The translations under genes were made by a program, and so were the position numbers. Below, in pieces: positions 25,531-33,229 of a stretch of 64,000 bases of DNA (positions are counted from its first letter, which is position 1; each line of letters starts with the position of its first letter). Source of the stretch: JACQFZ01 sp041485885 (lineage in GTDB: Bacteria; Pseudomonadota; Gammaproteobacteria; Acidiferrobacterales; Sulfurifustaceae). Location: positions 89,206-153,205 of the forward strand of contig JBGPKL010000003.1 in NCBI GenBank assembly GCA_041485885.1, given 5' to 3'. Below the pieces are notes generated by a model that was given only the letters and a program-made list of their open reading frames with translations, was not told where the DNA came from and did not search any database.

Positions 25531-26394
25531 TCATTCAATATTCTGCACCTGCTCGCGCATTTGCTCGATCAACACCTTAAGCTCGACCGCGATATTGGTG
25601 AGGCGCAAATCGACCGACTTCGCGCCGAGCGTGTTGGTTTCGCGGTTCAGCTCCTGCATCAGAAAATCGAGGCGTCGCCCGACCTGGCCTTTGCTCCCGA
25701 GCACACGTTCGACCTCGCTCACGTGCGCGCGCAGGCGATCGAACTCTTCGCTCACGTCGGCCTTGGTCGCATACAGCACGATTTCTTGTTCGAGCCGCGT
25801 GGGGTCGAGCTGCGCGCGTATTTCACCCAACCGATTTTCTATTCGCAGACGATAATCGCGCGCGACCTCCGGCAGCAGCGTCGACAACCGCGACAGGAGT
25901 TCCTTTATGGCGCGCAGGCGCTCCTCCAGCACGCTCCGCAGGCGCTCTCCTTCGCGACGGCGCGTTGCGATAAGCTCGTCGAGCGCCGTGGTCAACAGCT
26001 CGAGCGCCGCACCGCCCAGGGATTCGGTGTCGAGAGCAGGAAAACGAAGCACGCCGGGCCAATGAAGCACGTCGCTCACCGACAGGGGAGCGAGCCCCGT
26101 GGTCAAGGCGCCGACCTCGTCGGCCGCAGCGAGCAGTTGACTTGCCGCCGGCGCGTTGAGCGAGGGCGTCGCGCCGCCCTCCTTCGGTTGAAATCGTAGG
26201 GTCGCGTCTAGCTTTCCCCGTTCGATGCGTCGCGCGATCGATTCCCGCACAGCCGCTTCGGTCGCGCGCAACTCCTCGGGCAGCCGAATGCTGATCTCGA
26301 GGTAGCGGTGGTTGACCGACCGCAGTTCCCAGACAAGCCCACCCGCGGGCGCATCGGACGCCGCGCGGGCAAAAGCGGTCATGCTGAGGGTCAT
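25531..26394 (-). CDS. yicC: YicC/YloC family endoribonuclease
   Basis: 287 residues, family length. Begins MTLSMTAFARA, then ELRSVNHRYLEISIRLPEELR and ends in the conserved C-terminal block FLMQELNRETNTLGAKSVDLRLTNIAVELKVLIEQMREQVQNIE. Recent work assigns endoribonuclease activity to this family. I use the ATG at 26394; a second ATG four codons on is also possible. Divergent from the Ser/Thr kinase gene (109 bases between starts) and upstream of gmk. Confidence 0.94.
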   Translation of the reverse strand: MTLSMTAFARAASDAPAGGLVWELRSVNHRYLEISIRLPEELRATEAAVRESIARRIERGKLDATLRFQPKEGGATPSLNAPAASQLLAAADEVGALTTGLAPLSVSDVLHWPGVLRFPALDTESLGGAALELLTTALDELIATRRREGERLRSVLEERLRAIKELLSRLSTLLPEVARDYRLRIENRLGEIRAQLDPTRLEQEIVLYATKADVSEEFDRLRAHVSEVERVLGSKGQVGRRLDFLMQELNRETNTLGAKSVDLRLTNIAVELKVLIEQMREQVQNIE

Positions 26395-26476
26395 AGGCGG
26401 GTTGCCGGCACGATTGAGCGATGGTAAACCGAAACCCGCGGGCGGCGAAACAGCCCAGCCACGCCGCAACGGGCTC

Positions 26477-26482
26477 TATAAT
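26477..26482 (+). promoter_or_regulatory. Candidate -10 box for the kinase-phosphatase operon
   Basis: A perfect TATAAT, 21 bases before the kinase ATG at 26504. No good -35 element is visible at 16-18 bases, so an activator or a long 5' spacing may be involved; the transcript would have a very short leader and no evident Shine-Dalgarno. Confidence 0.4.
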
Positions 26483-26503
26483 CTAAGTACAGACTTCCCC
26501 CGC

Positions 26504-27442
26504 ATGAAAACCAAGATGGAAAACGCCCTGCCCCCGGGGTACGCGCTGCGGCAGTACCGCATCGTGCGTACGATGAGCGGCGGCGGCTTCAGCATCGTCT
26601 ACCTCGCGGACGATCCACAACGGCAACAACAGGTCGTCATTAAAGAATATCTGCCGAGCAGCCAGGCGCGGCGGGGCGACGACGAGTCAGTCGAGAGCCT
26701 TTCGGCCGAGACCGACGTGACGTTCCGCCAGGGGATTAAGCGTTTCTTCGACGAGGCGGGCGCGCTCGCCAAAATCAACCATCCGAACATCGTGCGGGTC
26801 ATTGACTTCTTCCGGGACAACAACACGGTATACCTCGTGATGAACCACGAGGACGGCAAGGACCTCGGCTGGTACATCAAGCGTCGTCGCGGTGGCCTGT
26901 CGGAGAAATTCATCCGTACGGTATTTCCGCAACTCCTGCACGGCTTGCGGGAGTTACACGCGAGCAACCTGCTGCATCTCGACATCAAGCCACCGAACAT
27001 TTTTCTGCGCCCCGGCGGCAATCCGCTGCTGCTCGACTTCGGCGCCACTCAACCCGCGTATCGCGAAAACCGCGTGCTCGGCGCACACACCCTAACCCTC
27101 GGCTACGCTCCGATCGAGCAGCATCGCCGCGGTCACTTGGGCCCATGGACCGATCTTTACGCGATCGGCGCCTCGATGTGGGCATGCATGAGCGGCAAAT
27201 CGCCGCCGCCCGCGACGGAGCGCGGCGAGCGCGACAAGTACAAGCCCGCGGTTCGCGCGTACTCCGGTCGCTATTCGCGGCAACTGCTCGAGGCGGTGGA
27301 CTGGTGCCTTAAGGTGGATCAACTGGAGCGTCCGCAGACGGTTCAGCAATTACTCGACTTCCTCAATCAGCCGGCGGCGCCCGAGACCGAAACCGAGAGC
27401 GGCGTCTTCGGGCGGCTGTGGAAGTTATCGTGGCCGAAGTGA
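26504..27442 (+). CDS. Hanks-type serine/threonine protein kinase
   Basis: 312 residues, a single cytosolic kinase domain with no membrane helix. Glycine loop MSGGGFSIVYLA at 24-35, ATP lysine in VVIKEYLP (K47), catalytic loop HLDIKPPN at 158-165 with D160 and K162, DFG at 178-180, and GYAPIEQH as the APE region, so it looks active. The natural start appears to be the ATG at 26504 just after a TATAAT; a longer reading would run back into yicC. A PP2C phosphatase gene starts eight bases after its stop, giving a kinase-phosphatase pair. Targets are unknown; the downstream rph and rdgB suggest nothing specific. Confidence 0.92.
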   Translation: MKTKMENALPPGYALRQYRIVRTMSGGGFSIVYLADDPQRQQQVVIKEYLPSSQARRGDDESVESLSAETDVTFRQGIKRFFDEAGALAKINHPNIVRVIDFFRDNNTVYLVMNHEDGKDLGWYIKRRRGGLSEKFIRTVFPQLLHGLRELHASNLLHLDIKPPNIFLRPGGNPLLLDFGATQPAYRENRVLGAHTLTLGYAPIEQHRRGHLGPWTDLYAIGASMWACMSGKSPPPATERGERDKYKPAVRAYSGRYSRQLLEAVDWCLKVDQLERPQTVQQLLDFLNQPAAPETETESGVFGRLWKLSWPK

Positions 27443-27449
27443 CGCCGGC

Positions 27450-28391
27450 ATGAAATATCAAGTCGCACAGCTTTCGAGCCCCGGCGGACGACGCGCGAAC
27501 GAAGACCGCGTCGGAATTGCGGAGCGCCGCAACGCGGTGCTCCTGGTTGTCGCCGACGGTCTCGGCGGTCACAGCGGTGGCGAGCTCGCCGCCCAAACGG
27601 TTGTCGAGACGGTGATTCGATTGTTTCAAAGCGTGAAGCAACCTCGGCTCACCGATCCATTCGCGTTCCTCGCCCTAACGATGCTCAAGGCGCACCAATC
27701 CGTTCTAGTGCGCGCCAAAGCGCACGTCCCCCCGCTCGAGGCGCGCACGACGTGCGTGGTCTGTCTGGTGCAGGAGGGTTATGCGTACTGGGCGCATGTG
27801 GGGGACAGCCGCTTGTACCATTTCCGCGGTCGCCAGCTCCTGAAGCGCACCGAAGATCATACGACGATCGAGGAGTTGCGCCGCGACGGCGTGATTAGCG
27901 AAGAGGAAATGGCGCAGCATCCGCGCAAAAGTTATTTGCTGCGCTCGCTCGGCGGCAGCGGCGATCCGCGCATCACGCTGGGCGAGGAGACGTCGCTCAA
28001 GACCGGCGACACGCTGCTGCTCTGCACGGATGGACTATGGGAAGCGCTGGTGGCGGATGAGATCGCCGGGTTTCTCGCGCTGCCAACGGTCGAGCACGGA
28101 ATGGAGGAAATGATTTCCATCGCCGAAAAACGCATGGGCGATGCGTGCGACAACGTAACCGTGGCCTGTTTGCGTTGGGAAGACCGCGCGGCGCAGCCAC
28201 TACCGCACCAGCGAGTGGGGGCAACACAGGTTGATGCGAAGCTTTTTTGGCAAGGCGCGGCGGCGGTGAAGGCGGCGGAGAAACGGGTGGCGGTCGAGCC
28301 CGAGCAGAAAACCGCCGACAAGCGTGGCAGCATCGAAAGCCGCATCAGCGAACTTGAAGAGTACTTGCGGCAATTCGAGCCGAAGAATTGA
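27450..28391 (+). CDS. PP2C-type serine/threonine phosphatase
   Basis: 313 residues. Metal-binding PP2C motifs in order: GGRRANEDRVG, VADGLGGHSGGELAA, AHVGDSRLYHFR, CTDGLWEAL and DACDNVTVACLRW. About 70 extra C-terminal residues end in a short charged helix (ESRISELEEYLRQF) that may be a coiled coil for partner binding. Presumed to reverse phosphorylation by the kinase encoded immediately upstream. No membrane segment, so cytosolic. Confidence 0.93.
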   Translation: MKYQVAQLSSPGGRRANEDRVGIAERRNAVLLVVADGLGGHSGGELAAQTVVETVIRLFQSVKQPRLTDPFAFLALTMLKAHQSVLVRAKAHVPPLEARTTCVVCLVQEGYAYWAHVGDSRLYHFRGRQLLKRTEDHTTIEELRRDGVISEEEMAQHPRKSYLLRSLGGSGDPRITLGEETSLKTGDTLLLCTDGLWEALVADEIAGFLALPTVEHGMEEMISIAEKRMGDACDNVTVACLRWEDRAAQPLPHQRVGATQVDAKLFWQGAAAVKAAEKRVAVEPEQKTADKRGSIESRISELEEYLRQFEPKN

Positions 28392-28573
28392 GGGCTGCCG
28401 CCGCGGCGATTTGCGGCGCGCTCGCGAGCCCTCCGAATGCGTTCTTGCGAACGGCTATAGACCCGCGTTAGTCCCGGCCCACGGCGTTCGTGCTTCGTTG
28501 TGGAACGTGTTCCCGAAATCTCCGCCGCGCGCCCTGCTACAATGCGCACTCCTTCATTTTTCCGAGAAAATGC

Positions 28574-29293
28574 ATGCGACCCAGCGGCCGGGAGCCCGAT
28601 GAACTGCGCGCCATTCGAATCACGCGCCACTATACGCGTCACGCCGAGGGCTCCGTGCTCATCGAGTTCGGAGAAACGCGCGTGCTCTGCACCGCGAGCG
28701 TCGAGGAAAAGGTTCCGTCGTTTCTGAAAGGCAAGGGTCAGGGCTGGATCACGGCGGAGTACGGGATGCTCCCGCGCGCGACGCACGAGCGCACGCAGCG
28801 CGAAGCCGCGCGCGGCAAGCAGGTCGGTCGCACGCTCGAGATCCAGCGTTTGATCGGGCGCGCGCTGCGTGCCGCCGTCGACCTCGCCGCATTGGGCGAA
28901 CACACGATCACGGTGGATTGTGACGTGCTCCAGGCCGACGGCGGAACTCGGACCGCGTCGATCACCGGCGGTTGCGTGGCGTTGATCGACGCCATTACTT
29001 CACTGCGCGAAAAGAAAGCGTTGACGCGCGATCCTCTGCGGCACTTCGTCGCGTCGGTGTCGGTCGGTCTCTACGGGGGCGTCCCGGTGCTCGATCTCGA
29101 CTACGCCGAAGATTCGAACGCGCAGACCGACATGAACGTCGTCATGAACGACGCGCACGGCTTCATCGAAGTGCAAGGTACCGCCGAGCGCGAGAGCTTC
29201 AGCGGCGAGCAGCTGAACGTCATGACCGATCTCGCGCGCCGCGGCATCGAGCAGCTCATCGCCCATCAACGTCGCGCTCTCGCCGCGCGATGA
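28574..29293 (+). CDS. rph: Ribonuclease PH
   Basis: 239 residues, family length. Starts MRPSGREPDELR and has ITRHYTRHAEGSVLIEFG, RGWITAEYGMLPRATHERTQREAARGKQ-type active-site stretch (here GQGWITAEYGMLPRAT), GRTLEIQRLIGRALRA and the phosphate-site LDLDYAEDSNAQTDMN. Phosphorolytic 3' trimming of tRNA. A TACAAT at 28538-28543 could be a -10 box within the 182-base gap before the gene. The stop overlaps the rdgB start. Confidence 0.96.
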   Translation: MRPSGREPDELRAIRITRHYTRHAEGSVLIEFGETRVLCTASVEEKVPSFLKGKGQGWITAEYGMLPRATHERTQREAARGKQVGRTLEIQRLIGRALRAAVDLAALGEHTITVDCDVLQADGGTRTASITGGCVALIDAITSLREKKALTRDPLRHFVASVSVGLYGGVPVLDLDYAEDSNAQTDMNVVMNDAHGFIEVQGTAERESFSGEQLNVMTDLARRGIEQLIAHQRRALAAR

Positions 29294-29895
29294 GGCAGAC
29301 GATCGTCCTTGCCAGCGACAACGCCGGCAAGCTGCGCGAGATATCCGAACTGCTCGCTCCCCTCGATATCGAGGTGGCGCCCCAATCGCGTTTCGCCGTG
29401 CCCGCCGCGCAGGAGACCGGCGCCACGTTCCTTGAGAACGCGCTTCTCAAGGCCCGCCATGCCGCGCAATACACCGGCCATCCAACGATCGCCGATGATT
29501 CGGGGCTCGAAGTCGATGCGCTCGGCGGCGCGCCCGGCGTTCACTCCGCACGCTACGCCGGAGCGGGTGCTACCGACGCCACCAACCTCGAAAAGCTCCT
29601 CGCGGCGCTTCGTCGTGTTCCAGACGCCGCGCGCACGGCGCGCTTTCAGTGCGTCATGATTTATCTGCGCCACGCACAGGATCCCAACCCCATGATCGCG
29701 CGAGGCACCTGGAACGGATGGATAGCCGCCGTCGCGCGAGGTGTGAACGGCTTCGGCTACGATCCGGTGTTCCTCGTGCCCGAACGGGGCTGCACATCGG
29801 CCGAACTGTCCCCGGACGAAAAGAATCGCTTGAGCCACCGCGGGCAAGCGCTACGCGTGCTGATCGAGGCCATTCGAAAGTCACACGCGACATGA
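29290..29895 (+). CDS. rdgB: XTP/dITP diphosphatase (RdgB/HAM1)
   Basis: 201 residues. Begins IVLASDNAGKLREISELL, with ENALLKARHAA, IADDSGLEVDALGGAPGVHSARYAG and the C-terminal FGYDPVFLVPE...AELSPDEKNRLSHRGQAL block, all diagnostic of the Ham1 family. Removes non-canonical purine nucleotides (XTP, dITP). Translation is probably coupled to rph (ATGA overlap at the start) and to the exporter gene downstream (ATGA overlap at the stop). Confidence 0.96.
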   Translation: MRQTIVLASDNAGKLREISELLAPLDIEVAPQSRFAVPAAQETGATFLENALLKARHAAQYTGHPTIADDSGLEVDALGGAPGVHSARYAGAGATDATNLEKLLAALRRVPDAARTARFQCVMIYLRHAQDPNPMIARGTWNGWIAAVARGVNGFGYDPVFLVPERGCTSAELSPDEKNRLSHRGQALRVLIEAIRKSHAT

Positions 29896-30803
29896 CGAAG
29901 CCGGCGGGTTGGAGATTAAAGACGGCGGCGGCCTTCGCGACGGTGTATCTCGTTTGGGGATCGACCTATCTTGCGATACGCGTCGGCGTTCAGAAGTTAC
30001 CGCCCGCGCTGTTTGCGGGCTCCCGCTTCGTGGCCGCCGGGTTGTTGCTCGTGCTCTACGCACGTCGCGTCGGCCAGTCGTGGCCGCGGAGTTCGTTCGA
30101 GTGGAAAGTCATCGCCATCGTCGGCGTGCTGTTGCTCGTCGGCGGCAACGGGCTCGTCGTGTGGGGATCGCAGTGGATCGCGTCCAATCAGGCAGCACTC
30201 GTCGTCGCGAGCGTCGCGCTCTGGATCGCGGGGCTAGGGACGCTCGGACGAAACGGCGAACCGTTGTCGCGTCAAGCGCTGATGGGTCTCATCACCGGAC
30301 TAATCGGCGTCGGCATACTGATGCGCCCTGCGACCGATTTTTCGACGAACGCCATGTGGGGTCAGGTAGCCGTCCTCTGCGCGTCGTTTCTTTGGGCGAC
30401 CGGGACGATTTACGCCAAGCGCACGCGGCCGACGACGCCTGCGCTCATGTCGGCCGGCCTGCAGTCGTTGGTCGCCGGCGGCGTGCTTTGCGTCATCGGC
30501 GTGTTGCTCGGCGAGACGGATGCTTGGCGTTGGTCTGGCACCGGAAGCATCGCGCTCGCTTATCTCACTGTGTTCGGCGCGTTCGCCTTCGCCGCCTACG
30601 TCTGGCTGGTGCATGAAGTCACTCCGGCCGCGCTCGGCACCTACGCGTACGTGAACCCGGCGATCGCGGTGCTCCTTGGGTGGTGGGTGCTTGACGAGCA
30701 ACTGGACGGTGCTCAAATGATCGGCATGGCGACCATCTTGCTCGGCGTGGTGTTGGTAAGCACCGCTCGTGCGCCCGAGGTTCCGGTAACCGCACGACCT
30801 TAA
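29892..30803 (+). CDS. DMT superfamily (EamA) exporter, YedA-like
   Basis: 303 residues with about ten membrane helices in two EamA repeats. The start VYLVWGSTYLAIRVGVQKLPP and LFAGSRFVAAGLLL match YedA-type permeases; the second half has LAYLTVFGAFAFAAYVWLVHEVTP and YVNPAIAVLLGWWVLDE. Substrate not identifiable. Overlaps rdgB by four bases, ten bases before hemW. Confidence 0.92.
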   Translation: MTKPAGWRLKTAAAFATVYLVWGSTYLAIRVGVQKLPPALFAGSRFVAAGLLLVLYARRVGQSWPRSSFEWKVIAIVGVLLLVGGNGLVVWGSQWIASNQAALVVASVALWIAGLGTLGRNGEPLSRQALMGLITGLIGVGILMRPATDFSTNAMWGQVAVLCASFLWATGTIYAKRTRPTTPALMSAGLQSLVAGGVLCVIGVLLGETDAWRWSGTGSIALAYLTVFGAFAFAAYVWLVHEVTPAALGTYAYVNPAIAVLLGWWVLDEQLDGAQMIGMATILLGVVLVSTARAPEVPVTARP

Positions 30804-30813
30804 CGCATTGCTC

Positions 30814-31959
30814 ATGGCGCCCGCTTCCCCACCTCCGCTTTCGCTTTACATCCACCTTCCGTGGTGCGTGCGCAAGTGTCCTTATTGCGATTTCAACTCT
30901 CACGCGACGCATGGCGAGCTTCCGGAAGATCGCTACGTCGATGCGCTACTGGGCGATCTGGCGACGGAGGCAACTGCGGTCAAGAATCGCACGATAGAGA
31001 CGGTGTTCCTTGGCGGCGGCACGCCAAGCCTTTTCAGTCCCGAAGCGATCGCACGGTTACTTGCGGGAACGCGGGCGCGGTTGGCGATCGCGCCCGAGGC
31101 AGAGATCACACTCGAGGCCAACCCGGGGACAGTCGACGTCTCGCGCTTTCGCGGCTTCCGAGAGGCGGGCGTCAACCGGCTTTCGATCGGTGTTCAGAGT
31201 TTCGAGCCGGAGAAACTAAAAGCGCTGGGCCGCATTCACGGCGTCGACGAGGCTCTCGCCGCCGCCGACGCCGCGCGCGTCGCCGGATTCGCCAACTTCA
31301 ACCTCGATCTGATGTACGGCTTGCCGGGACAGACCGTGGCGCAAGCGGTCGCGGATCTCGGCACCGCGATTGCACTGCGACCCGTGCATCTTTCGGTCTA
31401 TCAGCTCACGCTCGAGCCCAATACCCTGTTTCATCAACACCCGCCATCGCTGCCTGACGAGGACACCATCGAGGAAATGCGGCAAGCGCTTGTTCATGCG
31501 CTCGAGCAGAACGGCTATGACCAATACGAAGTATCCGCCTATGCGCAGGCTGGCTGGCAATGCCGGCACAATCGAAACTACTGGGAGTTCGGCGATTACC
31601 TCGGCATCGGCGCCGGCGCGCACGGTAAGATCTCGAGCGCCCAAGAAGTCACGCGAACCGCAAAGACTCGCCATCCGCAGGCGTACCTGCGCGACACGGA
31701 CACCGGCGCCGCGCGATCCGTGGTTCGTACTCTCGCGGTGCCCGATCTCGTCTGCGAGTTCATGCTGAACGCGCTTCGGCTGCGCCACGGCTTTCCGACG
31801 TCACTCTTCGCCGAGCGCACGGGACTCGCGCTCGACGCAATAGCAGCACCGCTGCAAACGGCGCAGGAAAGAGGATTGCTTGAGCTCGATTCGAACGTTC
31901 GGACGACGGCGCTCGGACGGCGCTTTCTCAACGATTTGACGATGCTGTTCTTGCCGTGA
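30814..31959 (+). CDS. hemW: HemW radical SAM heme chaperone
   Basis: 381 residues. Radical SAM cysteines C18, C22 and C25 in CVRKCPYC, followed by FLGGGTPSLF, the SAM-binding EANPGTVD, RLSIGVQSF and YEVSAYA. The presence of CPYCDFN and the extended C-terminal domain separates HemW from HemN coproporphyrinogen dehydrogenase. Often annotated as oxygen-independent coproporphyrinogen oxidase; HemW instead delivers heme to respiratory proteins. The ATG at 30814 gives the normal start. It follows the rph-rdgB-yedA series. Confidence 0.94.
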   Translation: MAPASPPPLSLYIHLPWCVRKCPYCDFNSHATHGELPEDRYVDALLGDLATEATAVKNRTIETVFLGGGTPSLFSPEAIARLLAGTRARLAIAPEAEITLEANPGTVDVSRFRGFREAGVNRLSIGVQSFEPEKLKALGRIHGVDEALAAADAARVAGFANFNLDLMYGLPGQTVAQAVADLGTAIALRPVHLSVYQLTLEPNTLFHQHPPSLPDEDTIEEMRQALVHALEQNGYDQYEVSAYAQAGWQCRHNRNYWEFGDYLGIGAGAHGKISSAQEVTRTAKTRHPQAYLRDTDTGAARSVVRTLAVPDLVCEFMLNALRLRHGFPTSLFAERTGLALDAIAAPLQTAQERGLLELDSNVRTTALGRRFLNDLTMLFLP

Positions 31960-32082
31960 GCTTTGCCGGCGAGACACCTGAAGGTAAAGTACCCCTAGCC
32001 GTGGAGGTAGCGCGTTTGTTAGCGTATCGAACAATTTTTGCGCGATGTCTTAGCACCGTCGCATGACTTTGAGGAGCTGAAC

Positions 32083-32607
32083 ATGAACAAACCCCACCGA
32101 TATATTCTGGCCGGTGCACTTTTCGGATGCCTGTCTTTCACAACGGCCGCATCGGCGGAGGACAACCCGGTGTACTTCGGAATCAAGGCCGGCGTAATGA
32201 AAGCCGACGTAGATGGCTTCGATACCTCCAACAACTTCGGACTCCTGTTGGGTTTCGACGTTTACCGAGACGTCGCCGGCGCGTTTTCGATCGAGGGCGA
32301 ATACACGCGCAAGCTTTCCAAAGGCAACGTGTCGGGGGGCGGCGATTGGAAAATTGAAACGCTCGCCGCCTATGGCGCCTATCGCACCGCCGGCGATCTA
32401 TATCTCAAGGCAAAGGTGGGATATTTGCGCGAAGATGTCAGCGTCAGTGGAGTAGGCAACACCAGCGTATCGGGAACGGATTCCGGAGTGTCGTATGGAG
32501 CCGGCGTGGGCTATCGCTTTAATCGCAAGACGGGACTCGAGCTCGAATACACGATCATCGAGGGCGATATCAGTTTCCTCAGTCTCGGATACTTCACGCA
32601 TTTCTAA
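32083..32607 (+). CDS. Small outer membrane beta-barrel protein (porin/opacity-like)
   Basis: 174 residues. Signal peptide 1-25 ending ASA, then a mature chain of alternating beta strands typical of the 8-stranded OmpA/opacity-like barrels: YFGIKAGVMKADV, GLLLGFDVYRDV, FSIEGEYTRKL, KIETLAAYGAYRTAGDLYLKAKVGYLRED, YGAGVGYRFNRKTGLELEYTI, and a C-terminal phenylalanine. A strong GAGGAG ribosome binding site lies six bases before the ATG, suggesting good expression. It stands alone between hemW and a TlpA-like gene; function unknown. Confidence 0.85.
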   Translation: MNKPHRYILAGALFGCLSFTTAASAEDNPVYFGIKAGVMKADVDGFDTSNNFGLLLGFDVYRDVAGAFSIEGEYTRKLSKGNVSGGGDWKIETLAAYGAYRTAGDLYLKAKVGYLREDVSVSGVGNTSVSGTDSGVSYGAGVGYRFNRKTGLELEYTIIEGDISFLSLGYFTHF

Positions 32608-32632
32608 AAAATTAACTCGCCAGGGAAATCAC

Positions 32633-33190
32633 GTGGCGCGCGAAAAAACGGTCGGATGGCGTTGGCGCTCACGCGCTTCGCCTCTGGTAGTGTTCTCGCT
32701 CATCGCAGTCATTGCGGCGAGTGCCGCGTTGCTGCTCCCTGGGCTGCGCTTACGCTCCGCGCCGGCGGTGAGTTTCACTTTGCTCGACGGGCGCGCGGTG
32801 GAATTCGCACAGTTGCGCGGCCGGCCGGTGCTCATCGCCTTCTGGGCGACGAGTTGCGCGCCGTGCGTCGCCGAGCTTCCCGACCTCGTAAAGCTGTATC
32901 GCGACCTGCACCCGCGAGGATTAGAACTAATCGCCGTAGCAATGCCTTATGATCCACCGCTACACGTCCAAGCTTTCGTGCGCGATCACGCGGTGCCTTA
33001 TCCAGTGGCGCTCGACGTCGGCGGCGTCGTGTGGCGGGCATTCGACGAGGTCAAATTCGTTCCGACGACCTTTTTGTTCGACCCTCAGGGAGAGATGATT
33101 TTTCGTTACGTGGGAAAGCTCGACATCGCGCGTGCCCGGCGCCTGGTCGCTCCGTTTCTGGATCAGACGCCCGTCACGTCCCCGTCCTGA
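32633..33190 (+). CDS. Membrane-anchored TlpA-like thioredoxin
   Basis: 185 residues from the GTG at 32633, preceded by AGGGA. N-terminal membrane anchor about 17-37, then a TlpA/ResA-type thioredoxin domain: LLDGRAVEFAQLRGRPVLIAFWATSCAPC with redox cysteines C75 and C78, and the cis-proline loop VPTTFLFD. Periplasmic thiol reductase, often used in cytochrome c maturation or for envelope thiol repair; no cytochrome gene is next to it. Follows the small outer membrane protein by 25 bases. Confidence 0.9.
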   Translation: MAREKTVGWRWRSRASPLVVFSLIAVIAASAALLLPGLRLRSAPAVSFTLLDGRAVEFAQLRGRPVLIAFWATSCAPCVAELPDLVKLYRDLHPRGLELIAVAMPYDPPLHVQAFVRDHAVPYPVALDVGGVVWRAFDEVKFVPTTFLFDPQGEMIFRYVGKLDIARARRLVAPFLDQTPVTSPS

Positions 33191-33229
33191 TCGGGCACTG
33201 CTAACCGGACCCCGCCACCGTTGTGATCT

